Assembly (NCBI RefSeq): GCF_021698975.1
Contig: NZ_SSXA01000028.1
Span: 1-42,645, forward strand
Direction: 5' to 3'
DNA length: 42,645 nucleotides
Source of the DNA: Blastococcus sp. KM273128
GTDB lineage: Bacteria > Actinomycetota > Actinomycetes > Mycobacteriales > Geodermatophilaceae
A model generated the notes under the pieces. The model made no database searches. It saw only the letters and a program-made list of their open reading frames with translations, and was not told the origin of the DNA. The position numbers were made by a program, and so were the translations under genes. Of this stretch, positions 15,594 to 23,675 are shown in pieces. How positions within the stretch are numbered: the stretch's first letter is position 1; every line of letters starts with the position of its first letter.

Positions 15594-16034
15594 TCAGTCC
15601 CAGTCGCGGCGCTGCTTCTTGAGCTGACCGCGCTGCTTCTTGGCCTGGATGCGGCGCTCCTGGGAGCCGCGCGTCGGCTTGGTACGGCGCCGGGCGGGCG
15701 CCGGTGGCGCCAGCGCGGCCCGCAGCACCGCGGCGAGCCGCTCGCGGGCGGCCTGGCGGTTGCGCAGCTGCTGGCGGTGCTCGCTCGCGGCGACGGTGAG
15801 GACGCCGTCGACGAGGCGGCCGGCCAGCCGCGCGGCGAGCCGCGCCCGCTGCGGGTCGCTCAGCCCCGGGAGGTCCAGCGGCCGCACCGAGAGCTCGACG
15901 CGGGAGTCGGCGGTGTTGACGCCCTGCCCGCCCGGCCCCGAGCTGCGCGAGAACCGCCAGGACTGCGCGGCCGCGGGGACGACGAGGGAACCGGTGACCA
16001 GCAGGTCACCGGAGGCGTCGTCGGTCCCGGGCAC
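15594..16034 (-). CDS. arfB: peptidyl-tRNA hydrolase ArfB (ribosome rescue)
   Basis: Release-factor-like rescue protein of 146 residues that hydrolyses peptidyl-tRNA on stalled ribosomes. The catalytic GGQ is in FSRSSGPGGQGVNTADSRVE. The C-terminal tail, rich in Lys, Arg and Gln (SQERRIQAKKQRGQLKKQRR), matches the tail that enters the empty mRNA channel. No codon-recognition domain is present, unlike RF1 or RF2. A GTG start at 16034 is chosen because the family begins shortly before the strand DLLVTGSLVVP. It is 23 bases from the phosphotransferase gene on the same strand. Confidence 0.93.
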   Translation of the reverse strand: MPGTDDASGDLLVTGSLVVPAAAQSWRFSRSSGPGGQGVNTADSRVELSVRPLDLPGLSDPQRARLAARLAGRLVDGVLTVAASEHRQQLRNRQAARERLAAVLRAALAPPAPARRRTKPTRGSQERRIQAKKQRGQLKKQRRDWD

Positions 16035-16057
16035 CCGGACAGTCTGGCCGACGCCCC

Positions 16058-17062
16058 TCAGCCGCCGGGCGCCAGCGGACCCGGCGCCAGGTGCTCGGCC
16101 GTCCACCCGGGCACCGCGCCCACCCACTCCGCGCGCTCGCCCTCGTGCACGCCGCGCAGGATCCGGCGCCAGGTGAGGGCCCGCTGCAGGGGCGCGACGT
16201 GGAGCGCCAGGTCGCAGAGCCCGCGCAGCTCCGCGGCGGTGCCGTGGTCGAGCCACTGGTCGAGGTAGGCGTCGCGCAGCCGGAGCAGCGCGGCGTCGCC
16301 CGGCGGCACCCCCAGCACCCGGCCGGCGAACCGCAGCGCGACCAGCAGCACCAGGAAGGGGTGCGAGACCGACGCGTCGCCCCAGTCGAAGAAGCGGTAG
16401 CGCCCCTCGGCCGCGAAGACGTTGCCGTCGTGCAGGTCGTCGTGCTGCACGGTCGCCGGGACGCCGCCGTCGGCGAGCTCCCGGCAGGCCGCCGCGTAGC
16501 GGTCCGCCCCGGCGAGCACGCGGGCGCGCACCTCCGGGGCCAGGGCGTCCGGGCGGCCGGCCTGCTGCGCGTCGTCGTCGGCCAGGAGGTCGGCCACGAG
16601 CGCCGGCAGCCGCTCCGGGCGGTGGTCGGGCACGCCGAGGTCCACCAGCTCTCCGGCGAGGCCGGCCACCTCGGCCTGCAGGCGGGCGTGGGCGACGAGC
16701 ATCGCCGTCCAGGCGGCGAGGTCCGCGCCGGTCGCGCGCAGCGTGGGTCCGCCGTCCGGCAGCAGGACCAGCCGGCGCCCGCGGTCGACCGCCAGCGGCA
16801 CCAGCACCTGCTCCGGCACCCGGTTGCCGAGCGCCTCGGTGAGGACGGGCTCCTGCGCCGAGCCGGGCCCGACCGACTTCAGCCAGACCGCCCCCTCGCC
16901 GCGCACCGGGATCCGGAAGGCGGTGGACCAGGCGCGCACGTGCGGCTGCTCCGGTTCGCCGGCGGGCACCAGGCCGGCGGCGTCGAGCTGCCCGGCGGCC
17001 CACGCCAGCGCCCCGGCCCGCCACCCCGGGTCGCGCCAGGTGCGCGCGCCGGTCGTCGTCAC
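16058..17062 (-). CDS. aminoglycoside phosphotransferase-like kinase
   Basis: Protein-kinase-fold phosphotransferase of 334 residues. The catalytic loop VQHDDLHDGNVF and the metal-binding FFDWGDASVSHPF are intact, so an ATP-dependent kinase activity is plausible. The substrate is unknown; the APH superfamily also includes sugar, choline and homoserine kinases, and nothing here points to antibiotic resistance. GTG at 17062 is preferred over a start at 17122, which would overlap the preceding yidD gene. It is probably co-transcribed with yidD (34-base gap) and arfB. Confidence 0.86.
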   Translation of the reverse strand: MTTTGARTWRDPGWRAGALAWAAGQLDAAGLVPAGEPEQPHVRAWSTAFRIPVRGEGAVWLKSVGPGSAQEPVLTEALGNRVPEQVLVPLAVDRGRRLVLLPDGGPTLRATGADLAAWTAMLVAHARLQAEVAGLAGELVDLGVPDHRPERLPALVADLLADDDAQQAGRPDALAPEVRARVLAGADRYAAACRELADGGVPATVQHDDLHDGNVFAAEGRYRFFDWGDASVSHPFLVLLVALRFAGRVLGVPPGDAALLRLRDAYLDQWLDHGTAAELRGLCDLALHVAPLQRALTWRRILRGVHEGERAEWVGAVPGWTAEHLAPGPLAPGG

Positions 17063-17096
17063 CGGGTGACCGTAGGCGACGGCGCGGTGCTCCGGG

Positions 17097-17603
17097 TCAG
17101 ACCGGGACCGGGTCGCCGCCACCGGCCGCGCCGGGGCGGCAGCGCAGCAACCGGCGGAGGGTCAGCCAGGAGCCGCGCAGCGCGCCGTGGGTCTCCAGCG
17201 CCTCGACGGCGTAGGCCGAGCACGTCGGCGTGAACCGGCAGCACGGCCGGCGCCGCGGGCTGATCTCGCGCTGGTAGTACCGGACGGCCGCGACCAGCCG
17301 CGCCGCGGCACCGCTGCCCCGCTGCCCCGCCCGGATCGCCGGCAGCGAGCGGGGCGCGACCAGGAGCAGGTCCATCCCGCAGCCAATCGCGTTGGCCAGG
17401 CAGCAGCCGGTGTTGAGGAACAGTAGGTCACGCAGGCAGGAGTCGTCGCGCCGGCCGCGCCGGTAGCCGCGCGGCGGCCCGTACCCGTACCCGTAGCCGG
17501 GGCCGTACCCCCGCCCGTAGTGCCCCGCGTAGTGCCCGCGGTAGCCACCGCCGCGGGGCCTGCGCCGGCGGGGGCCCCAGCCGCTGCTCCAGATGAACAC
17601 CAT
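17097..17603 (-). CDS. yidD: membrane protein insertion efficiency factor YidD with an extended N-terminus
   Basis: The last 75 residues are a typical Yid[50 protein letters not shown]. YidD helps insert proteins into the membrane together with YidC. The usual length is 70-110 residues; this one has 168. The N-terminal 50 residues are Gly/Tyr/Arg-rich ([18 protein letters not shown]), followed by a Cys-rich segment ([28 protein letters not shown]). An internal ATG at Met77 would give a normal-sized protein, but codon bias is coding throughout. It is divergent from the homocysteine methyltransferase gene by 32 bases. Confidence 0.87.
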   Translation of the reverse strand: MVFIWSSGWGPRRRRPRGGGYRGHYAGHYGRGYGPGYGYGYGPPRGYRRGRRDDSCLRDLLFLNTGCCLANAIGCGMDLLLVAPRSLPAIRAGQRGSGAAARLVAAVRYYQREISPRRRPCCRFTPTCSAYAVEALETHGALRGSWLTLRRLLRCRPGAAGGGDPVPV

Positions 17604-17635
17604 GGGTCCGCAGGTACCGCGGGAGGATGGTCCCC

Positions 17636-18532
17636 ATGCCTGATCTCGCCGCCGCGCTCGCCGCCGGACCGGTCCTGCTCGACGGCGGCCTGTCCACCGA
17701 GCTCGAGGCGCGGGGGCACGACGTCTCCTCCGCGCTGTGGTCGGCCCGGCTGCTCCGCGACGACCCGGCGGCGGTCGTGGCCGCGCACGCCGCCTTCGCC
17801 GCGGCCGGTGCCCAGGTGGCGACGACGGCGAGCTACCAGGCGACCGTCGAGGGGTTCGCCGCCGCGGGGGTGGACGCGGCGGAGGCCCGCCGGCTCATCG
17901 CGTCGTCGGTCGCGCTGGCCCGGGAAGGCCAGGGCGAGGGCTGGGTCGCGGGCTCGGTCGGCCCCTACGGCGCGATGCTCGCCGACGGCTCCGAGTACAC
18001 CGGGGCCTACGTGGACGCGGTCGGCGTGGCCGCGCTGCGCGCCTTCCACCGGCCCCGGATGGAGCTGCTCGCGGAGGCCGGGGCGGACGTGCTGGCCTGC
18101 GAGACGGTGCCCGCCGCAGCGGAGGCGAAGGCGCTGCTGCTGGAGGCGCAGGCGCTGGGCGTGCCGGCCTGGCTCTCGCTGACCACGGTGGTGGGCGACG
18201 ACGGCGTGGTCCGCACGCGGCGGGGTGAGCCGGCGGCCGAGGTGTTCGCGATGGCCGCGGACGTCGAGGCCGTCGTCGCGGTCGGGGTCAACTGCACGGC
18301 GCCGTCCGCCGTCGGCCCCGCGGTGAGCCAGGCGGCCCGCAGCGGGAAGCCGGTCGTCGTCTACCCGAACAGCGGCGAGGCGTGGGACGCCGTCGCGCGG
18401 GCGTGGACCGGCAGCCCGGGGATCGCGCCGGACGCCGTCCCCGGGTGGTTCGCGGACGGCGCACGGCTGCTCGGCGGTTGCTGCCGGGTGCGGCCGCAGC
18501 ACCTCGCCGACCTCGCCCGCGCGCTGCCCTGA
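17636..18532 (+). CDS. mmuM: homocysteine S-methyltransferase
   Basis: Enzyme of 298 residues that transfers a methyl group, typically from S-methylmethionine, to homocysteine to give methionine. The N-terminal [16 protein letters not shown] is the family signature. The zinc ligands are the Cys of GVNCTAPSA and the pair in [13 protein letters not shown] near the C-terminus. ATG at 17636 is chosen because GGGAGG lies 9 bases before it; the ATG at 17627 directly abuts that ribosome site. Divergent from yidD. Confidence 0.93.
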   Translation: MPDLAAALAAGPVLLDGGLSTELEARGHDVSSALWSARLLRDDPAAVVAAHAAFAAAGAQVATTASYQATVEGFAAAGVDAAEARRLIASSVALAREGQGEGWVAGSVGPYGAMLADGSEYTGAYVDAVGVAALRAFHRPRMELLAEAGADVLACETVPAAAEAKALLLEAQALGVPAWLSLTTVVGDDGVVRTRRGEPAAEVFAMAADVEAVVAVGVNCTAPSAVGPAVSQAARSGKPVVVYPNSGEAWDAVARAWTGSPGIAPDAVPGWFADGARLLGGCCRVRPQHLADLARALP

Positions 18533-18582
18533 CCGCCGGCTGCCGGACCGCGGGTGCGGTGCCGGTGGTAGACGTCGTCACC

Positions 18583-19098
18583 GTGATCCTCCCGAAGGTC
18601 CCGGACCCCCGGCTGGTGACCGTCCGCCGTGGCGGGACGCTCACCGACGCCGACCACCACCTCCTCGCCGTGTGGGCGGCCGCGTGCGCGGAGCACGTCC
18701 TCGGGCTCTTCGAGGCCGAGCGTCCCGACGACGACCGGCCGCGTGCGGCGATCGAGGCGGCCCGCGCCTGGGCCCGCGGGGAGCTGGCGATGATGCGGGC
18801 CCGCGCCGCCGGTGGCCACGCGATGGGCGCGGCCCGGGATCTGCGCGGGGCGGCGCGGCACGCCGCCTACGCCGCCGGTCAGGCCGGGGCGGTGGCGCAC
18901 GTCGCGGCGCACGACCTCGGCGCCGCCGCCTACGCGATCAAGGCGGTGCGGGCGGCGGCGCCCGCGGGCGGCGGCGTCGCCGCGGGGCTGGCCGAGTGCC
19001 GGTGGCAGCGGGAGCAGCTCCCCGGGGCGATCCGCGCCCTCGTCCTCGACGACCAGCGCAGGCGCAACGACCTCTGCTGGTCGGTCTTCGACTGCTGA
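18583..19098 (+). CDS. Imm-5-like putative immunity protein
   Basis: Helical protein of 171 residues. The repeated Ala-rich helices (HHLLAVWAAACAEHVLGLFE, PRAAIEAARAWARGE, ARHAAYAAGQAGAVAHVAAH, GAAAYAIKAVRAA) and the acidic DDDRPR motif match the family annotated as putative immunity protein (Imm-5-like). The name comes from fold resemblance; no toxin gene is adjacent, so a real immunity role is doubtful here. GTG at 18583 is preferred, with GTG at 18565 as an alternative. It ends at a large nested palindrome. Confidence 0.75.
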   Translation: MILPKVPDPRLVTVRRGGTLTDADHHLLAVWAAACAEHVLGLFEAERPDDDRPRAAIEAARAWARGELAMMRARAAGGHAMGAARDLRGAARHAAYAAGQAGAVAHVAAHDLGAAAYAIKAVRAAAPAGGGVAAGLAECRWQREQLPGAIRALVLDDQRRRNDLCWSVFDC

Positions 19099-19110
19099 CC
19101 GCTCCCGCGA

Positions 19111-19192
19111 CGATCAGCCCACCCGATCGTGGCGCGTCCTCCCTGACGGTGGGCGGTGAGGGAGGACGCCCGATGATCAGGTGAGCTGATCG
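19111..19192. terminator. nested double inverted repeat in a convergent gap
   Basis: The outer arms 19111-19123 and 19180-19192 pair at 12 of 13 positions (CGATCAGCCCACC against GGTGAGCTGATCG). The inner arms 19134-19144 and 19159-19169 pair perfectly (GCGTCCTCCCT) around a 14-base loop. It lies between the convergent Imm-5-like and SDR genes. Its right part contains CGATGATCAGGTGAG, which recurs at 42534-42548. Confidence 0.75.
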
Positions 19193-19202
19193 TGGCCGGC
19201 TC

Positions 19203-20060
19203 TCAGAGGATGGGCTTGCCGCCGGTCACGGCCACCCGGGCGCCGGAGACGTAGGACGCCTCGTCGCTGGCCAGCAGCACGTACACCGGCGCCAGCTCCG
19301 CCGGCTGGCCGGGGCGGCCCATCGGCACCTGCTGGCCGAAGCTCTCCACCTTCTCCTCGGGCATCGTCGCCGGGATCAGCGGCGTCCACACCGGGCCGGG
19401 GGCGACGCTGTTGGCCCGGATGCCCTTCTCCGCCAGCATCTGCGCCAGCGACGCGGTGAAGTTCGCGATGCCGGCCTTGGTCATCGCGTAGGCGATGAGG
19501 TTCGGGCTGGGGTTGTCGCTGTTCACCGACGACGAGTTGATGATCGACGCCCCCGGCCGCATGTGCGGCAGCGCGTCCTTGGTCAGGGTGAACATCGCCG
19601 AGAGGTTCGTGGCGAGGGTGAAGTCCCACTCCTCGTCGGAGATCTCCTCCAGCGAGTCGTGGCTCATCTGGAACGCGGCGTTGTTGACCAGCACGTCGAC
19701 CTGGCCGAACTCCTCGACCGCCTTCGGGATGATCGTCTTGCAGTGCGCGCGGTCGGAGATGTCTCCCGGCACGAGCACGCACTTCCGGCCCGCCTGCTCG
19801 ACGTACTTCGCGGTGTCCCGGGCGTCCTCGTGCTCCTCCAGGTAGGAGATGAGCACGTCGGCGCCCTCGCGCGCGAAGGCGATCGCCACGGCGCGGCCGA
19901 TCCCGCTGTCGCCGCCGGTGATCACGGCGACCTTGCCGGTCAGCTTCCCGGAGCCCTGGTAGCTCTCCTCGCCGTGGTCGGGCTTCGGGGTCATCTCGCC
20001 GAGCGTGCCCGGCGTGCTCTGCTGCTGGGCGGGCTGGGACTCGGGGCGGGGTTCGGACAC
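19203..20060 (-). CDS. SDR-family oxidoreductase (stress type)
   Basis: NAD(P)-dependent short-chain dehydrogenase of 285 residues. The cofactor motif is VITGGDSGIGRAVAIAFARE, NNAAFQMS is the NAG-type motif, and YAMTKAGIANF holds the catalytic Tyr-x3-Lys. The extended N-terminus (SQPAQQQSTPGTLGEMTPKP DHGEESYQGSGKL, read continuously) is typical of the general-stress SDR group (YdaD/YghA type). GTG at 20060 is preferred because AGGAAGG lies 9 bases before it. A sigma-B-like promoter lies upstream (20142-20167), which fits a stress role. The substrate is unknown. Confidence 0.92.
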   Translation of the reverse strand: MSEPRPESQPAQQQSTPGTLGEMTPKPDHGEESYQGSGKLTGKVAVITGGDSGIGRAVAIAFAREGADVLISYLEEHEDARDTAKYVEQAGRKCVLVPGDISDRAHCKTIIPKAVEEFGQVDVLVNNAAFQMSHDSLEEISDEEWDFTLATNLSAMFTLTKDALPHMRPGASIINSSSVNSDNPSPNLIAYAMTKAGIANFTASLAQMLAEKGIRANSVAPGPVWTPLIPATMPEEKVESFGQQVPMGRPGQPAELAPVYVLLASDEASYVSGARVAVTGGKPIL

Positions 20061-20141
20061 GGGCGTCCACCTTCCTGGTCGGGGGGCGCTCGGCACCCGG
20101 GCGCTGGGCTCACGCACCGGCGGTGCCGCGGCGCGGCCGAC

Positions 20142-20167
20142 CTACCCGCCGTCCGGCCTCCGGAACC
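20142..20167 (-). promoter_or_regulatory. sigma-B/sigma-F-like promoter of the SDR gene
   Basis: The minus strand reads GGTT, 16 bases, then GGGTAG, which is close to the actinobacterial sigma-F/sigma-B consensus GGTTT-n15/17-GGGTA. It is about 80 bases before the GTG start. Confidence 0.5.
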
Positions 20168-20180
20168 CCGGACAGCGCAC

Positions 20181-20236
20181 GACCCGGGCGGGAGGAGAGG
20201 CGCACGTCGGTGTGCACCTCCCCTCCCGCCCGGGTC
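20181..20236. terminator. long hairpin terminator after the 43-residue gene
   Basis: Arms 20181-20205 and 20212-20236 pair at 23 of 25 positions around a 6-base loop. It lies 19 bases after the stop of the small minus-strand gene and upstream of the SDR gene, so it would end transcription of the small gene. Confidence 0.75.
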
Positions 20237-20254
20237 GGGTGGGAGCCTGCGCTG

Positions 20255-20386
20255 CTAGGCGGCGCGCGCCACCGGGCCGTGGGACGCCGCGGCGCCGAGC
20301 GGCACCCAGCGCATCTCGAGCCGCCGCCGGCCCGCCTGGTCGGTCACAACGGTCCACCGGCATTCCGGGCAGAAACGTTCGCGCAT
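20255..20386 (-). CDS. 43-residue CxxC small protein
   Basis: Short gene reading MRERFCPECRWTVVTDQ, then QAGRRRLEMRWVPL, then GAAASHGPVARAA and a TAG stop. A ribosome site (GGAAGG) precedes the ATG by 11 bases. A single CPEC pair near the start recalls half of a zinc ribbon, which would need a partner or dimer to bind metal. Its own long hairpin follows the stop and an 11-bp-phased repeat precedes it, which together argue for a real transcription unit. The function is unknown. Confidence 0.68.
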   Translation of the reverse strand: MRERFCPECRWTVVTDQAGRRRLEMRWVPLGAAASHGPVARAA

Positions 20387-20403
20387 GGTTCCAGCCACCT
20401 TCC

Positions 20404-20421
20404 GTTTACCTGTTGTTCACC
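20404..20421. promoter_or_regulatory. 11-bp-phased direct repeat before the 43-residue gene
   Basis: GTTTACC at 20404-20410 and GTTCACC at 20415-20421 are exactly 11 bases apart, the spacing used by OmpR-type regulators such as PhoP (GTTCACC repeats). It lies 18 bases upstream of the small gene start. Confidence 0.4.
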
Positions 20422-20465
20422 TTCCTCTCCGATGACGGCGGATGTCACACACCGCCGTAGTTCTC

Positions 20466-20481
20466 GTTACCGGATCGTTAC
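20466..20481. promoter_or_regulatory. GTTAC direct repeat (MtrA/GlnR-like box)
   Basis: GTTAC, six bases, GTTAC. This is the arrangement bound by GlnR and MtrA in actinobacteria. It lies in the gap between the divergent 43-residue gene and the helicase gene, so it could control either. Confidence 0.4.
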
Positions 20482-20555
20482 CGTCCGCCTGACACGGGGC
20501 GTGCGGGGGCTGGGTCCCGGGAAGCAGCGGCCCGTCGGGCACGCTGGTGCACCTG

Positions 20556-23102
20556 ATGACCACGACCGCCGCCCCTCCCCTGCTCGAGGACCCCGCCGAC
20601 CTCACCGCCCTGCGCGCGACCGGTGGCGACCCCGACGCGCTGTTCGCCACCTTCGCCGCGTGGGCCGAGGCCGGTGGCACCGCGCTCTACCCGGCGCAGG
20701 AGGAGGCGCTGATCGAGCTGGTCAGCGGCGCCAACGTCGTCCTGGCCACCCCGACCGGGTCGGGCAAGTCGCTGGTGGCCACCGGTGCCCAGTACGCGGC
20801 CCTGGCCGGCGGCCGCCGCAGCTACTACACGGCTCCGATCAAGGCGCTGGTCAGCGAGAAGTTCTTCGCGTTGTGCGGGGTGTTCGGCGCGCAGAACGTC
20901 GGCATGCTCACCGGTGACGCCGCCGTCAACCGGGACGCCCCGATCATCGCCTGCACCGCCGAGGTGCTCGCCAACATCGCGCTGCGGGAAGGTCCGGACG
21001 CCGACATCGGGCTCGTGGTCATGGACGAGTTCCACTTCTACGGCGACCCCGACCGCGGCTGGGCCTGGCAGGTGCCGCTGCTGGAGCTGCCGAGGGCCCA
21101 GTTCCTGCTGATGAGCGCCACGCTCGGCGACGTCACCAGCCTGCGCGAGGACCTCACCCGCCGCACCGGCCGGCCCACCGCGCTGGTCGCGAACGCCGTG
21201 CGCCCGGTGCCCCTGCACCACTACTACGCGACCACCCCGATGCACGAGACGATCCAGGAGCTGCTCGACACCAAGCAGGCCCCGGTCTACGTCGTGCACT
21301 TCACCCAGGCCTCGGCGCTGGAGCGGGCGCAGGCGCTGATGAGCGTCAACGTGTGCAGCAAGGAGGAGAAGGCCGCGATCGCCGACATGATCGGCGGCTT
21401 CCGCTTCTCCTCGGCCTTCGGGACGACGCTGTCGCGGCTGGTCCGCCACGGCATCGGCGTCCACCACGCCGGCATGCTGCCCAAATACCGGAGGCTGGTG
21501 GAGCAGCTCGCGCAGGCCGGGCTGCTCAAGGTCATCTGCGGCACCGACACCCTCGGCGTCGGCATCAACGTGCCGATCCGCACCGTCGTCTTCAGCGCAC
21601 TGAGCAAGTACGACGGCACCCGCACCCGGCTGCTGCAGGTGCGCGAGTTCCACCAGATCGCGGGCCGGGCGGGGCGGGCCGGGTACGACACCGCCGGCAC
21701 CGTCGTCGTCCAGGCGCCCGAGCACGAGGTGGAGAACCTCAAGCAGTTCGCCAAGGTCGCCGACGACCCGAAGAAGCGCCGCAAGCTGGTGCGCAAGAAG
21801 GTGCCCGAGGGCATGGTGCCCTGGAGCGAGGCGACCATGAACCGGCTGGTCGAGGGCGAGCCGGAGAAGCTGACCAGTCACATGCGGGTGACGACGGCGA
21901 TGGTGCTCGACGTCGTCGACCGCCCGGGCGACCCGTTCGCGGCGATGCGCCGGCTGCTCACCGACAACCACGAGCCGCGCAAGAAGCAGCTGCGGCTGAT
22001 CCGCGACGCGATCGGCATCGCCCGCTCACTGCTGCAGGCCCGCGTGCTGGAGCGGCTGCCCGAACCCGAGCCGGACGGCCGCCGCTACGACCTGACGCTC
22101 GACCTGCCCCCGGACTTCGCGCTCAACCAGCCGCTGTCCACCTTCGCGCTGGCCGCCATCGACCTGCTCGACCCCGACTCCGACACCTACGCGCTCGACG
22201 TCGTCAGCGTCATCGAGGCCACCCTCGACGACCCGCGCCAGATCCTCGCCGCCCAGCTCAACAAGGCCAAGGGCGAGGCGGTCGCGCAGATGAAGGCCGA
22301 GGGCATCGAGTACGACGAGCGGATGGAGCTGCTCGAGGGGATCAGCTACCCCAAGCCGCTGGAGGAGCTGCTCGGGCACGCCTACGAGGTCTACCGGCAG
22401 AGCAACCCGTGGGCCGCTGACGCGCACCTCTCGCCGAAGTCGGTCGTCCGGGAGATGTGGGAGCGGGCGTTCACCTTCCGCGAGCTGGTCAACACCTACG
22501 GCCTCACCCGGGCCGAGGGCGCGGTGCTGCGCTACCTCTCCGACGCGTTCAAGGCGCTGCGGTCGGGCGTGCCCGCGGCGGCGCGCACCGAGGAGGTCAC
22601 CGACCTGGTCGAGTGGCTCGGCGAGCTGGTCCGGCAGGTGGACTCCAGCCTGCTCGACGAGTGGGAGGCGCTCACCGACCCGGACGAGGGACCGGTCGCC
22701 GAGGTCGCCGTCCCCGCGCGGCCGCGGCCGCTCACCGGCAACGAGAGGGCGTTCACCGCGATGGTGCGCAACGCCCTGTTCCGCCGCGTGGAGCTGTGGG
22801 CCCGCCGCCGCTGGTACGACCTCGGCGAGCTCGACTCCGGCTCCGGCTGGGACGCCGACCGCTGGGGCGAGGTCGTGCAGGCGTACTTCGCCGAGCACGA
22901 CGAGGTGCGCACCGGCGCCGACGCCCGCGGCCCGGCGCTGCTCATCTGGGACAAGCGCCCCGGCACCTGGCTCGTGCGGCAGATCGTCGACGACCCCGAG
23001 GGCAACCACGACTGGGGCTTCGACGTCGAGGTGGACCTGGAGGCCTCCGACGAGGAGGGCGCCGCGGTGATCCGGCTGGTCGACGCCGGCCGCAAGGACT
23101 GA
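20556..23102 (+). CDS. DEAD/DEAH-box RNA helicase with DUF3516 domain
   Basis: Ski2/Mtr4-like helicase of 848 residues. Motif I is ATPTGSGKSLV near residue 68 and motif II is VVMDEFHF near 156. Motif III is LLMSATL, and motif VI is QIAGRAGRAG near 366. The C-terminal 400 residues are the DUF3516 region common to these actinobacterial helicases, probably acting in RNA turnover or ribosome maturation. ATG at 20556 is chosen; the frame also offers GTG at 20547, and neither has a clear ribosome site. It is monocistronic and followed 100 bases later by a stress gene. Confidence 0.94.
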   Translation: MTTTAAPPLLEDPADLTALRATGGDPDALFATFAAWAEAGGTALYPAQEEALIELVSGANVVLATPTGSGKSLVATGAQYAALAGGRRSYYTAPIKALVSEKFFALCGVFGAQNVGMLTGDAAVNRDAPIIACTAEVLANIALREGPDADIGLVVMDEFHFYGDPDRGWAWQVPLLELPRAQFLLMSATLGDVTSLREDLTRRTGRPTALVANAVRPVPLHHYYATTPMHETIQELLDTKQAPVYVVHFTQASALERAQALMSVNVCSKEEKAAIADMIGGFRFSSAFGTTLSRLVRHGIGVHHAGMLPKYRRLVEQLAQAGLLKVICGTDTLGVGINVPIRTVVFSALSKYDGTRTRLLQVREFHQIAGRAGRAGYDTAGTVVVQAPEHEVENLKQFAKVADDPKKRRKLVRKKVPEGMVPWSEATMNRLVEGEPEKLTSHMRVTTAMVLDVVDRPGDPFAAMRRLLTDNHEPRKKQLRLIRDAIGIARSLLQARVLERLPEPEPDGRRYDLTLDLPPDFALNQPLSTFALAAIDLLDPDSDTYALDVVSVIEATLDDPRQILAAQLNKAKGEAVAQMKAEGIEYDERMELLEGISYPKPLEELLGHAYEVYRQSNPWAADAHLSPKSVVREMWERAFTFRELVNTYGLTRAEGAVLRYLSDAFKALRSGVPAAARTEEVTDLVEWLGELVRQVDSSLLDEWEALTDPDEGPVAEVAVPARPRPLTGNERAFTAMVRNALFRRVELWARRRWYDLGELDSGSGWDADRWGEVVQAYFAEHDEVRTGADARGPALLIWDKRPGTWLVRQIVDDPEGNHDWGFDVEVDLEASDEEGAAVIRLVDAGRKD

Positions 23103-23135
23103 TCACCACCCGTCCGCGGTCGCGGCGCGCCCCCC

Positions 23136-23162
23136 GGTTTTCGCCCGACCGATCTCGGGGAC
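23136..23162 (+). promoter_or_regulatory. sigma-B/sigma-F-like promoter of the universal stress gene
   Basis: GGTTT at 23136-23140, 16 bases, then GGGGAC at 23157-23162, one base from the GGGTAC-type -10. It is 40 bases before the ATG. It has the same architecture as 20142-20167 and 36467-36492. Confidence 0.45.
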
Positions 23163-23202
23163 ACTGCTCGCGTCGTCCCGACCGTCCCGCCAAGGAGCCC
23201 GC

Positions 23203-23592
23203 ATGACCGTCCTCGTCGGATTCGTCCCCACCCCGGAGGCCCGCGCGGCCCTCGACGCCGGCATCGCCGAAGCCGCGCGTCGCGGCGAGGGGCTCCTGGT
23301 GCTGAACTCCGCCCGCGGGGGCGCCCCGGTCAGCGTGGAGGTCGCCGACGAGGACACCATCCGCGACATCGGCGCCCGCGCCGAGAAGGCGGGTGTCGCG
23401 GTGGAGGTCCGGCAGGTCACGCGCGAGGGCGAGGTGGCCGACGAGGTGCTGCGCGTGGCGCGGGAGGTCGACGCCTCGGTGATCGTGATCGGGCTGCGCA
23501 AGCGCTCCCCCGTCGGCAAGCTGCTCATGGGCAGCAGCGCCCAGCGGATCCTGCTCGACGCCGACCGCCCGGTCCTCGCCGTCAAGCCCTGA
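23203..23592 (+). CDS. universal stress protein (UspA family)
   Basis: Single-domain Usp protein of 129 residues. The fold runs from TVLVGFVPTPEARAAL to the C-terminal ATP-binding signature GLRKRSPVGKLLMGSSAQRI, which holds the G-2x-G-9x-G(S) pattern, so ATP binding is likely. AAGGAG lies 6 bases before the ATG. A sigma-B-like promoter precedes it and a perfect 11-bp stem follows. It probably protects under starvation or oxidative stress, as other members do. Confidence 0.94.
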   Translation: MTVLVGFVPTPEARAALDAGIAEAARRGEGLLVLNSARGGAPVSVEVADEDTIRDIGARAEKAGVAVEVRQVTREGEVADEVLRVAREVDASVIVIGLRKRSPVGKLLMGSSAQRILLDADRPVLAVKP

Positions 23593-23617
23593 GGCCCGCC
23601 CCGGTGTGACCGGATCG

Positions 23618-23643
23618 ACGGCCCCCGCGCGAGCGGGGGCCGT
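23618..23643 (+). terminator. hairpin terminator after the universal stress gene
   Basis: Perfect 11-bp stem (ACGGCCCCCGC against GCGGGGGCCGT) with a GCGA loop, 26 bases after the stop. Confidence 0.75.
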
Positions 23644-23675
23644 GCCAGGCGTGCCAGTCTCGTCGCGATGGACGC

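Noticed and set aside
16058..17062. Aminoglycoside resistance gene
   Set aside because: The kinase fold is broad in function, and the gene sits in a housekeeping neighbourhood with yidD and arfB; resistance is not supported.
18583..19098. Toxin-immunity locus based on the Imm-5-like protein
   Set aside because: No polymorphic toxin, secretion marker or second immunity gene is nearby; the family name alone does not support it.
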